In this document: piece after piece, positions 45,001-52,899 of the stretch
Numbering within the stretch: position 1 is the stretch's first letter
Layout: each line of letters opens with the position of its first letter
Assembly (NCBI RefSeq): GCF_963675965.1
Contig: NZ_OY780935.1
Span: forward strand, 496,001-560,000
Origin: an uncultured Celeribacter sp.
Lineage (GTDB): Bacteria; Pseudomonadota; Alphaproteobacteria; Rhodobacterales; Rhodobacteraceae
Reading direction: 5' to 3'
DNA: 64,000 nt
Translations under genes and position numbers: made by a program
Notes under the pieces: generated by a model
Database searches by the model: none
Told to the model about the DNA's origin: nothing
Seen by the model: the letters and a program-made list of their open reading frames with translations, nothing else

Positions 45001-45089
45001 TGAAACCCGGAGCCCCCGGCCACGGCAACGCCGCCATCGGCGATCATGGCAAGGGCATCATCAAGACTGTCCGGGCGGGCAATTTTCAT
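42051..45089 (-). CDS. Molybdenum hydroxylase, fused FAD and molybdopterin subunits
   Basis: About 1012 residues. Residues 1 to about 250 are a CoxM/XdhB-type FAD domain ('GGSGFQLDYSQG', 'RLATLGGNLAWGKG'). From about 290 the chain is a CoxL/XdhC-type molybdopterin-cytosine-dinucleotide domain, with 'SPTGGAFGGKDELT', 'GGAFRGFGANQMTFA' and the catalytic glutamate in 'GAGELGIGAVSP'. The FAD-Mo fusion with a separate [2Fe-2S] subunit is unusual. The start at 45089 overlaps the preceding oxygenase stop (ATGA); an upstream in-frame ATG is not needed. In this purine setting hydroxylation at C2, C6 or C8 of a purine is likely, comparable to xanthine or caffeine dehydrogenase. Confidence 0.9.
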   Translation of the reverse strand: MKIARPDSLDDALAMIADGGVAVAGGSGFQLDYSQGVRAPACYVPIGAFLPKGIDGLRIGAGTPLEDIRHAGLPLLSEACADVAAPNIRRLATLGGNLAWGKGCLIPALIALDAQVETTIGTMPVLDYLAAPQGVVLSITLCPLDHSAWRKVGLRAAFSASIISSAASMHLVDGKIAQVRLAVGGGGTPPQRLRSVEDWLLGQRPYDVSPEELESRLQATISAPDCAFRTSRYRKRVAARALRVGMLGMHARKSVSPLARPDASEPPVLSDVSGSQGGNRWHVRPDMPAKVRGELSYLTDKRAPDMLIGRILRAGRAHARILSIDTSAAEALEGVVAVVTHRDIAGLNGFGIVFQDQPALCADKVRYTGDAVAAVAAVDEATATQALALIKVEYEDLPVVEQVEAALADGATPVHAAGNLVTEVIHDKGDLAAGWAKAVHIVEETYFTPRQMHGFMETEGGWAAPDGQGLLICAGGQHGARDRMQLARILDLPEDALKIVTSPTGGAFGGKDELTVQPALALLAQKAGAPVRLHLSRAESVQAGTKRNPMWLRMKTGCDAQGLIVAQEVEVLADSGAYASLSPGVLETAMEHVVGPYEVPNFHAHGCLAYTNNGAGGAFRGFGANQMTFAIECQMDRLAAATGLDPIAIRRRNMRLPGSPGVLGQRVAPSERLFEMLDAAAGSPLWQPFDLGPEEVAGVGMGINYQGNGLGTVPEDEAEFALRLRDGRIEALCGLDEIGQGMIASVHAAVATRLGCGREDVRAIFGDTRAAPDSGSTTASRGGYVVWRGIEETAPGFAAALLARGAQILGRSAETLRIVPGGLAVAGANMPEPIIRFADLGDVAPVQAHYLFPKTEYTKGNARFIFAFGATLARVAVNRVTGMVRLLDMELHTAAGPVIDMASYLGQMEGGLVQGVGFTLTEDMPMKAGHPVACNFDTYMMPTVRDVPERMRVTAHEGLDPGDPFGPRGAGELGIGAVSPAIANAVADALGRWPVVMPFAPEHILDLMEGAA

Positions 45090-45943
45090 GCCGCCTGCCC
45101 CTCCGGCGCGCCATCCGGTGTGGTGGTGCCAAAGGTCAGCCCTTTTTGTTTCAGCCACCGCCGGTAAGCGACCGACGAACTGTCGGCACGGGTCGGGATT
45201 TCGGCGCGGGCCTCGAGCGGTAACAGCAGCGGACGCTGATTTTCGACGATAATCCGGTCCTGCAGGAAGATCACCTGTTCAAACCGCAAAAGTTGCGTAT
45301 GTGTAGCGCTTTGATCGGTCAGATACATCATCGGAATGGCCCGCACGAGATCTTCCTCAATCGGATGGATGAACAAGGCGATCGCATCCTGTTTGCCTGG
45401 GCAATCCGGCACAGCGCGGTAGAGCATCACGACGAAGGGCGTCGGCACGCGATAGGTCAAACGCGCAAACTCGCCTTCGGGCCGGGTCGTGGTCATCTGC
45501 GGCTGGAAGAACGTGCAGTTGGTCGCCCAGACTTCATCGACCTCATGGCGAATTTCGGATTTATAGCCGGGAACTTCGGTATGCGGCTCAGACCCCAGAA
45601 TATCCGTGTGTACAAAGGGGAAGTGTGCCATATCGAGAAAGTTTTCCACGACGCGCAGGCCAGAGGCGCGCATCTTGACCCAGCCACAGGGCACCACGCG
45701 GCGATCCGGCTCTTCGCTTTCGGCGATGTCGAAGATTTCCTTGTTCGGCGTGCCAAGCGTGGTCCAGAGCACACCGAATTTTTCGCGAACCGGCAGCGCG
45801 CGGCCCGCCGCCGTCACCTTTGCCCCCGGCCCCACCGTGATGGAATGCCCCAGAAGCTTGGTCTCTTCCATGTGCTCCAGATCGGTCAGCGCCGCAACCG
45901 CGTACCAGTCGTTCAGCGCCACGGGATCCTGTGTTCCGCTCAT
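45086..45943 (-). CDS. Rieske-less ring-hydroxylating oxygenase catalytic subunit (NdmC-like) A
   Basis: A 285-residue oxygenase of the Rieske family that lacks the Rieske domain. The N-terminal strand 'NDWYAVAALTDLE' and 'LPVREKFGVLWTTLG' flank a gap where about 60 residues with CxH and CxxH normally sit; neither motif is present. The mononuclear iron motif is intact: 'ENFLDMAHFPFVHTDILG' gives Asn101, Asp104, His107 and His112, and a late aspartate in 'FLQDRIIVENQRPLLLP' is the probable third ligand. NdmC of caffeine-degrading Pseudomonas has the same loss. The start at 45943 is set by GAGGCGG. It sits between an amidohydrolase and the molybdenum hydroxylase. Confidence 0.85.
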   Translation of the reverse strand: MSGTQDPVALNDWYAVAALTDLEHMEETKLLGHSITVGPGAKVTAAGRALPVREKFGVLWTTLGTPNKEIFDIAESEEPDRRVVPCGWVKMRASGLRVVENFLDMAHFPFVHTDILGSEPHTEVPGYKSEIRHEVDEVWATNCTFFQPQMTTTRPEGEFARLTYRVPTPFVVMLYRAVPDCPGKQDAIALFIHPIEEDLVRAIPMMYLTDQSATHTQLLRFEQVIFLQDRIIVENQRPLLLPLEARAEIPTRADSSSVAYRRWLKQKGLTFGTTTPDGAPEGQAA

Positions 45944-45954
45944 ATCCGCCTCTG

Positions 45955-47325
45955 TCAATCTGTCCATTGTGCCGTGCCGCCACCATTGGCATCGAGCCAG
46001 CTCTGGCGGCGTGCGAAATGCGCCGGGGCAAGGCGGGTCAGCCGTTCGATGATCTCGGTTAGATCCCCCGTCACCAGCTTGCCGTCTTCGACACAGATCT
46101 GCCCGTTGACCATGGTCATCGTGACATCGCTGCCCCGTGCTCCATGCACAAGATTGTGCTGCAGGTTGAACCAGCGTCCATCGGGATGGAACGGGGTCAT
46201 GCGCGGGCTAGTGCCGTTAACCGCGATGATGTCGGCCTTTTTGCCGACCTCGAGCGACCCGGTGACATCACCCAGCCCTACGGCCTTGGCGCCCAAAGAG
46301 GTGCCCATTTCCAACACGCTCCAGCTGTCCATCGCCGCCGCATCGAGATCGCGCAGCTTGCCTTTCAGAGAGGCCAGTTTCATCTCTTCGAACATGTCGA
46401 AGTTGTTGTTTTCCTTCTCGCCATCAGTACCGATCCCCACCGGCACACCAGCGGCCAGCATTTCCTTGATCGGCGCAATCCCAGAGGCCAGTTTCATGTT
46501 CGACACCGGATTGTGGGCGACGGAAACATTGTAATTCGAGATCAGGTCGATCTCTTTCTGCGAGAACCAGACAGCATGGGCGAACATGGCCCAGGGCGTC
46601 TCAAAGAACCCCAGATCGCGATAGACCTCCATCGGCATCTTGCCATAGCGTTTGTCGAATTCCGCCAGTTCGATTTCCGCCTCGGAACAATGCGTATGGA
46701 ACCCTGTGTTGTAGCGTTTCGCCATGTCGATGGCGCGTTGCTGACCCGCTTCATCGGCATAAAACAGATGTTCAAGCCCCACCCAGACATTGACCCGGCC
46801 CTGCGCCTTGCCGTGCCAGCGGTCAATCAGCCCTTCGTTCATGTCGAGCGTGTCGAAATAGTCGTAATCGGGGTGCTCACCCACATAGGGCACCGCCACC
46901 AGACGGTTGCCCAGAACATCGGCCGCCCGGGCAGATCCATCCATGAAACGCCACATGTCGACAATCGTCGTAGTGCCCCCCAGCAGGCTTTCAGCATAGG
47001 CCAGATAGCTGGCAGCCTCGGCTTCTTCCGGGGTCAGGACACGGTGCATCGGGTTGATATGCTGGGTCAGCCAGTCCCAGACCGGTAAATGTTCCGCCGT
47101 GCCACGCAAAAAACCGGAGTGGGCATGAGCGTTTATCAGCCCCGGCATTAGTACAGCGCGCCCCAGATCCCTGACCGTCACATCGGGATGGGCAGCGATC
47201 AGATCGGCCTTTGGGCCGATGGCCGCGATGGTGTCGCCCTGCACCAAAATCGCCCCTTCGGTCAGGGTCTCACGCCCCGCGTTCATGGTGACAATGGCCT
47301 CGGCCGTCAGGATCAGATCGCTCAT
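45955..47325 (-). CDS. Amidohydrolase (SsnA/TrzA-type deaminase)
   Basis: A 456-residue metal-dependent hydrolase of the deaminase/chlorohydrolase group. Ligands are in 'LINAHAHSGFLRG', 'FHTHCSEAEIEL', 'MFAHAVWFS' and 'GIGTDGEKENNNFDMF'. Such enzymes remove an amino group from purines, triazines or related rings. The ATG at 47325 overlaps the GMC oxidoreductase stop by four bases, and the Rieske-less oxygenase starts 11 bases later. The exact purine substrate is not known; it differs from the two plus-strand deaminases. Confidence 0.9.
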   Translation of the reverse strand: MSDLILTAEAIVTMNAGRETLTEGAILVQGDTIAAIGPKADLIAAHPDVTVRDLGRAVLMPGLINAHAHSGFLRGTAEHLPVWDWLTQHINPMHRVLTPEEAEAASYLAYAESLLGGTTTIVDMWRFMDGSARAADVLGNRLVAVPYVGEHPDYDYFDTLDMNEGLIDRWHGKAQGRVNVWVGLEHLFYADEAGQQRAIDMAKRYNTGFHTHCSEAEIELAEFDKRYGKMPMEVYRDLGFFETPWAMFAHAVWFSQKEIDLISNYNVSVAHNPVSNMKLASGIAPIKEMLAAGVPVGIGTDGEKENNNFDMFEEMKLASLKGKLRDLDAAAMDSWSVLEMGTSLGAKAVGLGDVTGSLEVGKKADIIAVNGTSPRMTPFHPDGRWFNLQHNLVHGARGSDVTMTMVNGQICVEDGKLVTGDLTEIIERLTRLAPAHFARRQSWLDANGGGTAQWTD

Positions 47326-48844
47326 GCGTCCTCCAGAATGAATGTGGCGGCCCGCTCGGCAAGCATGGTGATCGGCGCATGGGTGTGGCAGGCCGGGATT
47401 TCGGGAATGATGGAAGCGTCCGCGACCCATAGGCCGCGGACACCTTTGACGCCCAAACGGGGGGAGACTGGGGCGTCATCAGCAGCACCCATCCGTACGG
47501 TGCCGCAACAGTGAAAGAAGGTCGAACAGGCGCGGCGCACGAAGGTTTCGCGATCCTCGTCACGCATCGGCGCCAGATAGCCGACAAAGAAGGGTTTGAA
47601 CCCTTCGGTCGCCACCATGTCGGTGAGGAATTTCACACCGGCCACCAGTGCCTCAAGATCGCGCGGATCGGACAAAAGGTTCGGCTGTATTTCCAGCGGG
47701 GCACGAATGTCGGAACTCGTCAGACGCAGATAGCCCTTGGAATACGACCGCATCACGCCCAAGCCGACGGCAAAGATATCGTCGCCGTCCAGATCGTAGT
47801 GGTCCCAAAGCGCAGGCACCGCAGACCGCCCCTGCACCGGGAAGGCCAGCAGATCGGCCTGTTCAAGCGCCTCTTGCGATTTCCAGATGGTCAGCGTGCC
47901 GCCACCATTGCCCTTCATTGGGCCAAGCGGCTCTGGCGCGCGGAAGTTTAAAGCCCGCAACAGGGGATGATCCTGCAGGTTCTGCCCGACCGCTTCGGCC
48001 TTGACGCGCGTGGCCAGCCCAAGGCGGGCCAGCTCTGCCTCAGGACCGATGCCCGACAGCATCAAAAGACGCGGGGTTTCCAGCGCACCGGCCGCCAAAA
48101 CGACACCGCTGCGCGCCTCAAGCCGCGCCATGCCCGCAGGTCCCGAGACCTCGACGCCGGTCGCAAGATCGCCCTCAAACAACAGTTTCAGCGCCAGTGT
48201 TTCGGTCAGCACCGTCAGACGGTGCGATCCCATGATCGGCGCCAGATAGGCCACGGCAGAGGTGTTGCGCTTGCCGTCGCGATCGATGTTGAAATTCGCC
48301 AGCCCAACGCCATAGGGTTCCGGTCCGTTCGGGTCGTCCACCACCGGCAGCCCCATATCAGCCCCACCTGCCAGCATGGCGCGGGTCAGCGGGTGATCGG
48401 GATCCGGGCGGGTGATCTGCAAGGGGCCCTGCCCGCCGCGCAGATCGGTTCCGCCCTCTTCCCAGCTTTCGCAGGCTTTAATGCAGGCAGGCAGTCGTCC
48501 CAGCTCCAGCCAGGCGCGACATCATCCCAGCGCGCGTAATCGGCTGGAACACCGCGATACCACATCATCGCATTGGTGGCAGAAGAGCCGCCCAGACCTT
48601 TGCCGCGCGGGATCGGAATGTCGCGACCCAGAACCCGCTCTGTCGGGGCATAGTGATGCCCCCAATCCCATGTCCCGGATTGAAGACCGAACCATTTGGA
48701 AGGGTCTTCAATCTCGGGGACACCGAGGGTCGATGCACCCGCTTCGATCACGGCAACCTCTGCACCCGCATCATGAAGACGCCGGGCCACCGCCGCCCCG
48801 CCAGAGCCGGAGCCAACGACGATATAATCGAAACTGGTTTGCAT
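47322..48844 (-). pseudogene. GMC-family oxidoreductase with one frameshift
   Basis: The N-terminal part (48844 to about 48480) reads a GMC oxidoreductase with the FAD motif 'YIVVGSGSGGAAVARRL' and 'GKGLGGSSATNAMMWYRG'. Near 48480 one base is missing: reading the next frame gives 'KACESWEEGGTDLRGGQG' and 'PLQITRPDPDHPLTRAM', exactly what the family should have. It then stays open to 47322 with the catalytic-region 'GTVRMGAADDAPV' and 'ADASIIPEIPACHTHAPI'. Joined it would be about 508 residues, normal length. This is either a recent inactivating deletion or a sequencing error; all neighbours are intact. The family oxidises alcohols such as choline. Confidence 0.82.
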
Positions 48845-48876
48845 CTCTTGCCTTTCCGGATCCGCCCGAGCGCAGA

Positions 48877-49485
48877 TCAGTTGTGTTCCGAGGGGCCCAT
48901 GATGGTGATGCCCTCTGTCTTCTCAACATGACGCACGAAAATGTATTTATCCTCACGCCCATCGGAATGTTTGCGTTTGATTTCCGGCTGCACCGTGCCG
49001 GAGACTTTCGCCACGACCACATAGGGTTCGTCCGACGCAAGTCCCGCCTCACAATGGGCGTCAAAGTCTTCGAGCGTGCGCGCTGTGTAGGCGTGTTTCA
49101 CACCTGCCCCCTGCGCGATCGCCGCAAGATCCACAGTGCCGGAGGCCGTGTGGGTTTTCGGGCCGCCAATGGATTGATATTGCTCGTTATCCCAGACCAC
49201 AACAAAGAGGTTCTTGGGCTTCTCATTACCGAGCGTTGCCAAAATCCCGAGGTTGAACAGCAGCCCGCCATCGGTATCGAGCGACACGATCTGACGGTTG
49301 GGCAGACCCGTTGCCAGACCAAAGGCCTGCGGGGTCACGCAGCCCAGTTGCTGCTGAAACAGGGAGGCCTCACGCATATGTGGGGCGGCATTATACCATT
49401 CATCGACAGAGGCCCCGAGCGACAGGATCACCAGTTCATCAGACAGGCGGGCAGCCAGTTTGGTCATACAATCATAACGTTTCAT
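48877..49485 (-). CDS. TPP-dependent decarboxylase, beta subunit (ComE-like)
   Basis: A 202-residue protein equal to the C-terminal, TPP-binding half of a thiamine-diphosphate enzyme. The TPP motif is 'SLDTDGGLLFNLGILATLG' (GDG replaced by TDG) with 'FVVVWDNEQYQSIGG'. Two-subunit enzymes of this type include sulfopyruvate decarboxylase (ComD/ComE) and phosphonopyruvate decarboxylase. The ATG overlaps the alpha-subunit stop by four bases. The real 2-oxoacid substrate is unknown; the aldehyde product could feed the downstream aldehyde dehydrogenase. Confidence 0.85.
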   Translation of the reverse strand: MKRYDCMTKLAARLSDELVILSLGASVDEWYNAAPHMREASLFQQQLGCVTPQAFGLATGLPNRQIVSLDTDGGLLFNLGILATLGNEKPKNLFVVVWDNEQYQSIGGPKTHTASGTVDLAAIAQGAGVKHAYTARTLEDFDAHCEAGLASDEPYVVVAKVSGTVQPEIKRKHSDGREDKYIFVRHVEKTEGITIMGPSEHN

Positions 49486-49982
49486 CGCACGATGCTCCCC
49501 GACAGGGCCACTGCCGTATGGTAATAGGACGAATAGGCCAGTTCATAGGCGTCAACGATGGCTTGCTCGATGCGTTCTTCTTCGCGCTCGACTGCATAGG
49601 GGATACGCAGCGCCTGCAGCACCGGCTCCATGGTGATGCCATGCGGCACCGCCCACCAGTTGTTTTCCCCCATGTCACCACGGTAGCTCATCAGCATCAC
49701 CACCGGGATCCCGGCGCCCAGCCCCATGCGGGCCAGAGGTTCGACAGAGGCACGCAGACCGGAGTTTTCCATGATCAGCGCAGCCCGTTGGCCAGACAGG
49801 AAAACCCCGCCACAGATGGCAGCGCCTTCGCCTTCGTTGGTGACTTGAATCGTGCGGATATCCGGATCGGCATCAAGCGCTGGATAAAGCTCCTTGAACA
49901 GGCTGTCCGGCAGGTAGCACACTGTGCTGACACCCGCCTTTTTCAACCCTCGTATCACCGCATCTACGGCGCTTTGTTTCAT
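49482..49982 (-). CDS. TPP-dependent decarboxylase, alpha subunit (ComD-like)
   Basis: A 166-residue protein equal to the N-terminal PYR half of a TPP enzyme: 'AVDAVIRGLKKAGVSTVCY', 'LPDSLFKELYP', and the catalytic glutamate region 'VTNEGEGAAICGGVFLSG'. 'SYRGDMGENNWWAVPHG' resembles the sulfopyruvate/phosphonopyruvate decarboxylase group. The start at 49982 has GGAGAGA upstream; the frame is open to 50105 but that part is not conserved in type. It forms a heteromer with the next gene product. Confidence 0.85.
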   Translation of the reverse strand: MKQSAVDAVIRGLKKAGVSTVCYLPDSLFKELYPALDADPDIRTIQVTNEGEGAAICGGVFLSGQRAALIMENSGLRASVEPLARMGLGAGIPVVMLMSYRGDMGENNWWAVPHGITMEPVLQALRIPYAVEREEERIEQAIVDAYELAYSSYYHTAVALSGSIVR

Positions 49983-50085
49983 TCTGTCTCTCCGGATCAA
50001 ATCTTCTCTCAGGGCCACCCTGACAGGAAATACATGTTCCGAAAAGACAGTGATTTTAGAACGAGATGTTCGATCTAAAGCAACA

Positions 50086-51009
50086 TCAATTCCGCATAGC
50101 GTCAATCACCGAGGTCAAAGACGCCGCCAGCGCCGATGCCGCTTCCGAAATCTCGCCTTTGGGCCGCGACACCAGCAAAAGGCGGCGCAACCCCAGGCCC
50201 GGATCGGCCAGCGGAATGAACACCAGCTGACCGCGCGCAATCTCCGCCTGCACCCCCATCTTGGTTTGCAAAATGGTTCCCAGCCCGCGGGTCGCCAGAT
50301 CGATCATCAAGCCAATGGAATTGGTACGTGCCCGACGTGAAAACTCGACAAAAGAGCCCGAAAACATCTGCTCGACCGAACTGCCAAGGGTCAGTGAGCT
50401 GTCGGACAGAATCACGCGCTCGCCCGCCAGATCGTAGCTTTTGAGCTTGCCCTCGCGCTTGGTCAGCGGACTGCCCGGCTGCACCAGCACCCCCAAGGGC
50501 AGAGAAACCGACGCCAGTCGCCGGGCGTTGCGCGGCACGCGGGTATCAAAAGCCAGCGCCAGATCGGCCTCGCCCTGATGCACCATATCCACGGCCTCCT
50601 GAGAGCCGACCACCCGCACATCGACACTGATTTCCGGGTGGCGCACCCAATATCCTGCCAGCACATCGGGCAGAATGCCCCGTGCCGCGCTCTCGATCAC
50701 GGCCACCGTCACAGTACCGCGCCGCAGCCCTTGCAAATCGCCGATTTCCGTCAGCGCGCGGTTCATTTCGACGGAGGACTGCCGAATGTGATAGTCCAGC
50801 AGTTCCCCGGCAGAGGTCAGCTTGAGCCGCTGCTTGGTGCGTTCAAAAAGCGGCGTGCCCAGATCGTCTTCAAGCTGCTTGATCGCCCGTGAAATCGACG
50901 ACGGCGCCACATTGAGCGTCAATGCTGCCTGACGAATAGACCCCAGCCTCGCGACCAGTGCAAAGTGATGCACCCGCGACGACACAAGACCAAGACGATG
51001 AAGATCCAT
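50086..51009 (-). CDS. LysR-family regulator inside the purine operon
   Basis: A 307-residue LysR-type regulator. The helix-turn-helix is 'GSIRQAALTLNVAPSSISRAI' and 'LEDDLGTPLFERTKQRLKL' follows. The effector domain is normal in length. It stands within the minus-strand operon, 32 bases after the GST stop and about 100 before the TPP subunits, so it is probably co-transcribed with, and controls, the two purine operons. The inducer is unknown. Confidence 0.92.
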   Translation of the reverse strand: MDLHRLGLVSSRVHHFALVARLGSIRQAALTLNVAPSSISRAIKQLEDDLGTPLFERTKQRLKLTSAGELLDYHIRQSSVEMNRALTEIGDLQGLRRGTVTVAVIESAARGILPDVLAGYWVRHPEISVDVRVVGSQEAVDMVHQGEADLALAFDTRVPRNARRLASVSLPLGVLVQPGSPLTKREGKLKSYDLAGERVILSDSSLTLGSSVEQMFSGSFVEFSRRARTNSIGLMIDLATRGLGTILQTKMGVQAEIARGQLVFIPLADPGLGLRRLLLVSRPKGEISEAASALAASLTSVIDAMRN

Positions 51010-51041
51010 GGACCCTCCTTTCAGACACCCGCGGGGCGGGT

Positions 51042-51662
51042 TCAGTGATAGTCGGGAATGCCCGGCATGGTGATAAAGCCCTCAAGCCTGCGCATGCGCC
51101 GCGCCCAGAGACGCAAGGCCGGGAACTCATCGTGGTCCAGATTGAAATCCCGGCTCAGCGCAAAGGCCGGGAACAGCGCAAGATCGGCCAGCGTCGGCGC
51201 ATTGCCCACGAAATACCCCTGCCCCAGAATGCCCTGACGGGTCATGTGGTCATCCATGATGCGAAACAGCGCGACAACCTGATCGCGCAGCGCATAGACA
51301 TCGCCGGGCGCATCCAGCAAGGCGGTTGCGCGGGCCTGCGCGGCCACATCCAGATCGTGACAGGAAAAGCCGAGCCAATCCATAATCCGGGCAAAGGCCA
51401 CCGGATCCGCTGGCAGAAAACGTTTCTGCTCGTCCTGCCCTGCAACATAAAGGAGGATCGCCGCCAGATCGCGCAACACCAGCGCGCCGTCCTCAAGGAT
51501 CGGCAAGCGCCCCAGCGGGTTGAGCTTCAGATAAGATGCTGATTTTTCTTCGCCACCGGGGAAGGCATCGACGTTGACGACATCCAGCGTTTGTCCAGTG
51601 CAAGCTGCTAGAAGGCGCACACGATAGCAATCCTCGAACAGATCGTAATTGTGCAAAATCAT
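51042..51662 (-). CDS. Glutathione S-transferase-like protein (NdmE-like position)
   Basis: A 206-residue GST with an N-terminal thioredoxin-fold domain ('DCYRVRLLAACTGQ', 'NPLGRLPILEDGALVLRD') and a C-terminal helical domain ('GNAPTLADLALFPAFALSR'). It overlaps the stand-alone Rieske protein by four bases. In Pseudomonas putida CBB5 the GST homologue NdmE is required as a structural partner in the NdmC-NdmD N7-demethylase. The same neighbour relation here suggests a scaffold role rather than detoxification; this is inference. Confidence 0.9.
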   Translation of the reverse strand: MILHNYDLFEDCYRVRLLAACTGQTLDVVNVDAFPGGEEKSASYLKLNPLGRLPILEDGALVLRDLAAILLYVAGQDEQKRFLPADPVAFARIMDWLGFSCHDLDVAAQARATALLDAPGDVYALRDQVVALFRIMDDHMTRQGILGQGYFVGNAPTLADLALFPAFALSRDFNLDHDEFPALRLWARRMRRLEGFITMPGIPDYH

Positions 51663-52300
51663 GCTGCAACCTCCGCTGTCTCGATCTTCAGGCGCAGCGA
51701 CTCACACCAATCCAAAACCGACAGGCGCAGCTCAGAAGAGGTGCCTTCGGGCAGGGTCACATGCAGGGCGGATTGACTGGGCGAGATGGATTGCAACCCG
51801 ATCACGGCCGGGATGCCCTCTATATCATATTGGGCGATTGCCCCGTCGATCTTAGCTTCCTTCAGATGGCCCAACACCTCGGCAAGAGGCGCCTTGAAAT
51901 AGACCGATCGCAGCCCCGCCATCGCGGTCATTTCCGGCGCAGCTTCCGGCGTCGACCCAAGCGGGACATGCGCCCAGATCATATCGCCCGTGTCGGCCAC
52001 AGCGTAGCGCGAAATGCAGATGGATTTGGGCACCTCCAGGTCGGGGTGCGCCGGAATATAGCGGCAGGTGCCGCTCTCGTCATATTCCCAGCCATGATAG
52101 AGGCAGGCAATATGGTCGCCGCGTACAAAGCCGAAGCTCATCTTCATGCCACGATGGGGACAGCGATCCTCCCAGGCATGTGCCACGGCAGAGCTGTCGC
52201 GCCAGACCACGATCTCGGCGCCATCGACCAATGTCCCGGCCGACGTGCCGGGTTCGATCATTTGCGACAAAGCGATGGGAACCCACCCTTGTTGCGTCAT
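51659..52300 (-). CDS. Stand-alone Rieske [2Fe-2S] protein (electron donor)
   Basis: A 213-residue protein with a complete Rieske domain in its N-terminal half: Cys47 and His49 in 'EDRCPHRGMKMS', Cys66 and His69 in 'ACLYHGWEYD', with the canonical 16-residue spacing. Strands before and after match the Rieske part of ring-hydroxylating oxygenases, but the catalytic iron domain is absent. The last 100 residues ('VLGHLKEAKIDGAIAQYDI', 'LRLSVLDWCESLRLKIE') are not recognised. It is the missing piece of the two Rieske-less subunits encoded in the same cluster and lies next to the GST gene. No reductase domain is attached, unlike NdmD. Confidence 0.9.
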   Translation of the reverse strand: MTQQGWVPIALSQMIEPGTSAGTLVDGAEIVVWRDSSAVAHAWEDRCPHRGMKMSFGFVRGDHIACLYHGWEYDESGTCRYIPAHPDLEVPKSICISRYAVADTGDMIWAHVPLGSTPEAAPEMTAMAGLRSVYFKAPLAEVLGHLKEAKIDGAIAQYDIEGIPAVIGLQSISPSQSALHVTLPEGTSSELRLSVLDWCESLRLKIETAEVAA

Positions 52301-52560
52301 GGTTGTTCTCCTTCATCTGTTGTCACATCTGCGCGGCTCACGTCGTGCACAATGCAGTCTTCCGGGCCGAGGCTCATGGCCATCTCGAAAGCATCGACCA
52401 AATCGACTTGCCCCGTGACCTGCATCCGCGCCGACCGTTCGGTTTGATCCTGCGGAACCAGTTCGACCGACAAACGGGTCGCGCGGTGTTGCGCAAAATC
52501 GGCGAAACTCACAACGGGCAGATCGCCCTCAAATGTGAAAGTAACCGTCTCGATTTTCAT
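52297..52560 (-). CDS. Small conserved-looking protein heading the purine operon
   Basis: An 87-residue protein starting MKIETVTFTFEG with GGATGG six bases upstream; an upstream in-frame extension lacks support. It has alternating strands and one helix ('RLSVELVPQDQ', 'ARMQVTGQVDLVDAFEMAM', 'EDCIVHDVSR'), possibly an acylphosphatase-like ferredoxin fold, but no catalytic arginine motif is seen. Its stop overlaps the Rieske protein start by four bases (ATGA). I do not recognise the family; a small subunit or chaperone of the oxygenase is possible. Confidence 0.6.
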   Translation of the reverse strand: MKIETVTFTFEGDLPVVSFADFAQHRATRLSVELVPQDQTERSARMQVTGQVDLVDAFEMAMSLGPEDCIVHDVSRADVTTDEGEQP

Positions 52561-52899
52561 GCAAGCCATCCGAAAGTTTAATTCTATGCCCTTTTGACAA
52601 AGGGGCACCGGAGCATATTGCACCGCAGCAAGCGCAGTAAGAAGAGCGAATCTCCGTAACGTCAAGTGTTGTTTTTATCGCAACAGTTCAGTGCTCAAAT
52701 ACGCTCTAGTCAGCCGCCATGGCTTTTGGAATCCTGCTGACATCAAAACCCTGTCGACAGCCCGGCTGCGACAAAAGCGGGGACCGATGTGACAAACGCG
52801 TACACGCCAAACCCGCACATTCGGCCCGCCAACAAACAAAGACTGCGCCCACGCACGCAAAGGGTGCTGCCCACGCCAACCAACATGAGGTTCCTCCCG
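52561..52899. other. Divergent control region of the two purine operons
   Basis: The 339 bases between the two divergent operons hold no convincing gene and should contain both promoters and the LysR sites. A TTGACA hexamer is present at 52594-52599, but no well-spaced -10 element could be matched to it. No strong palindrome was found. Confidence 0.5.
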
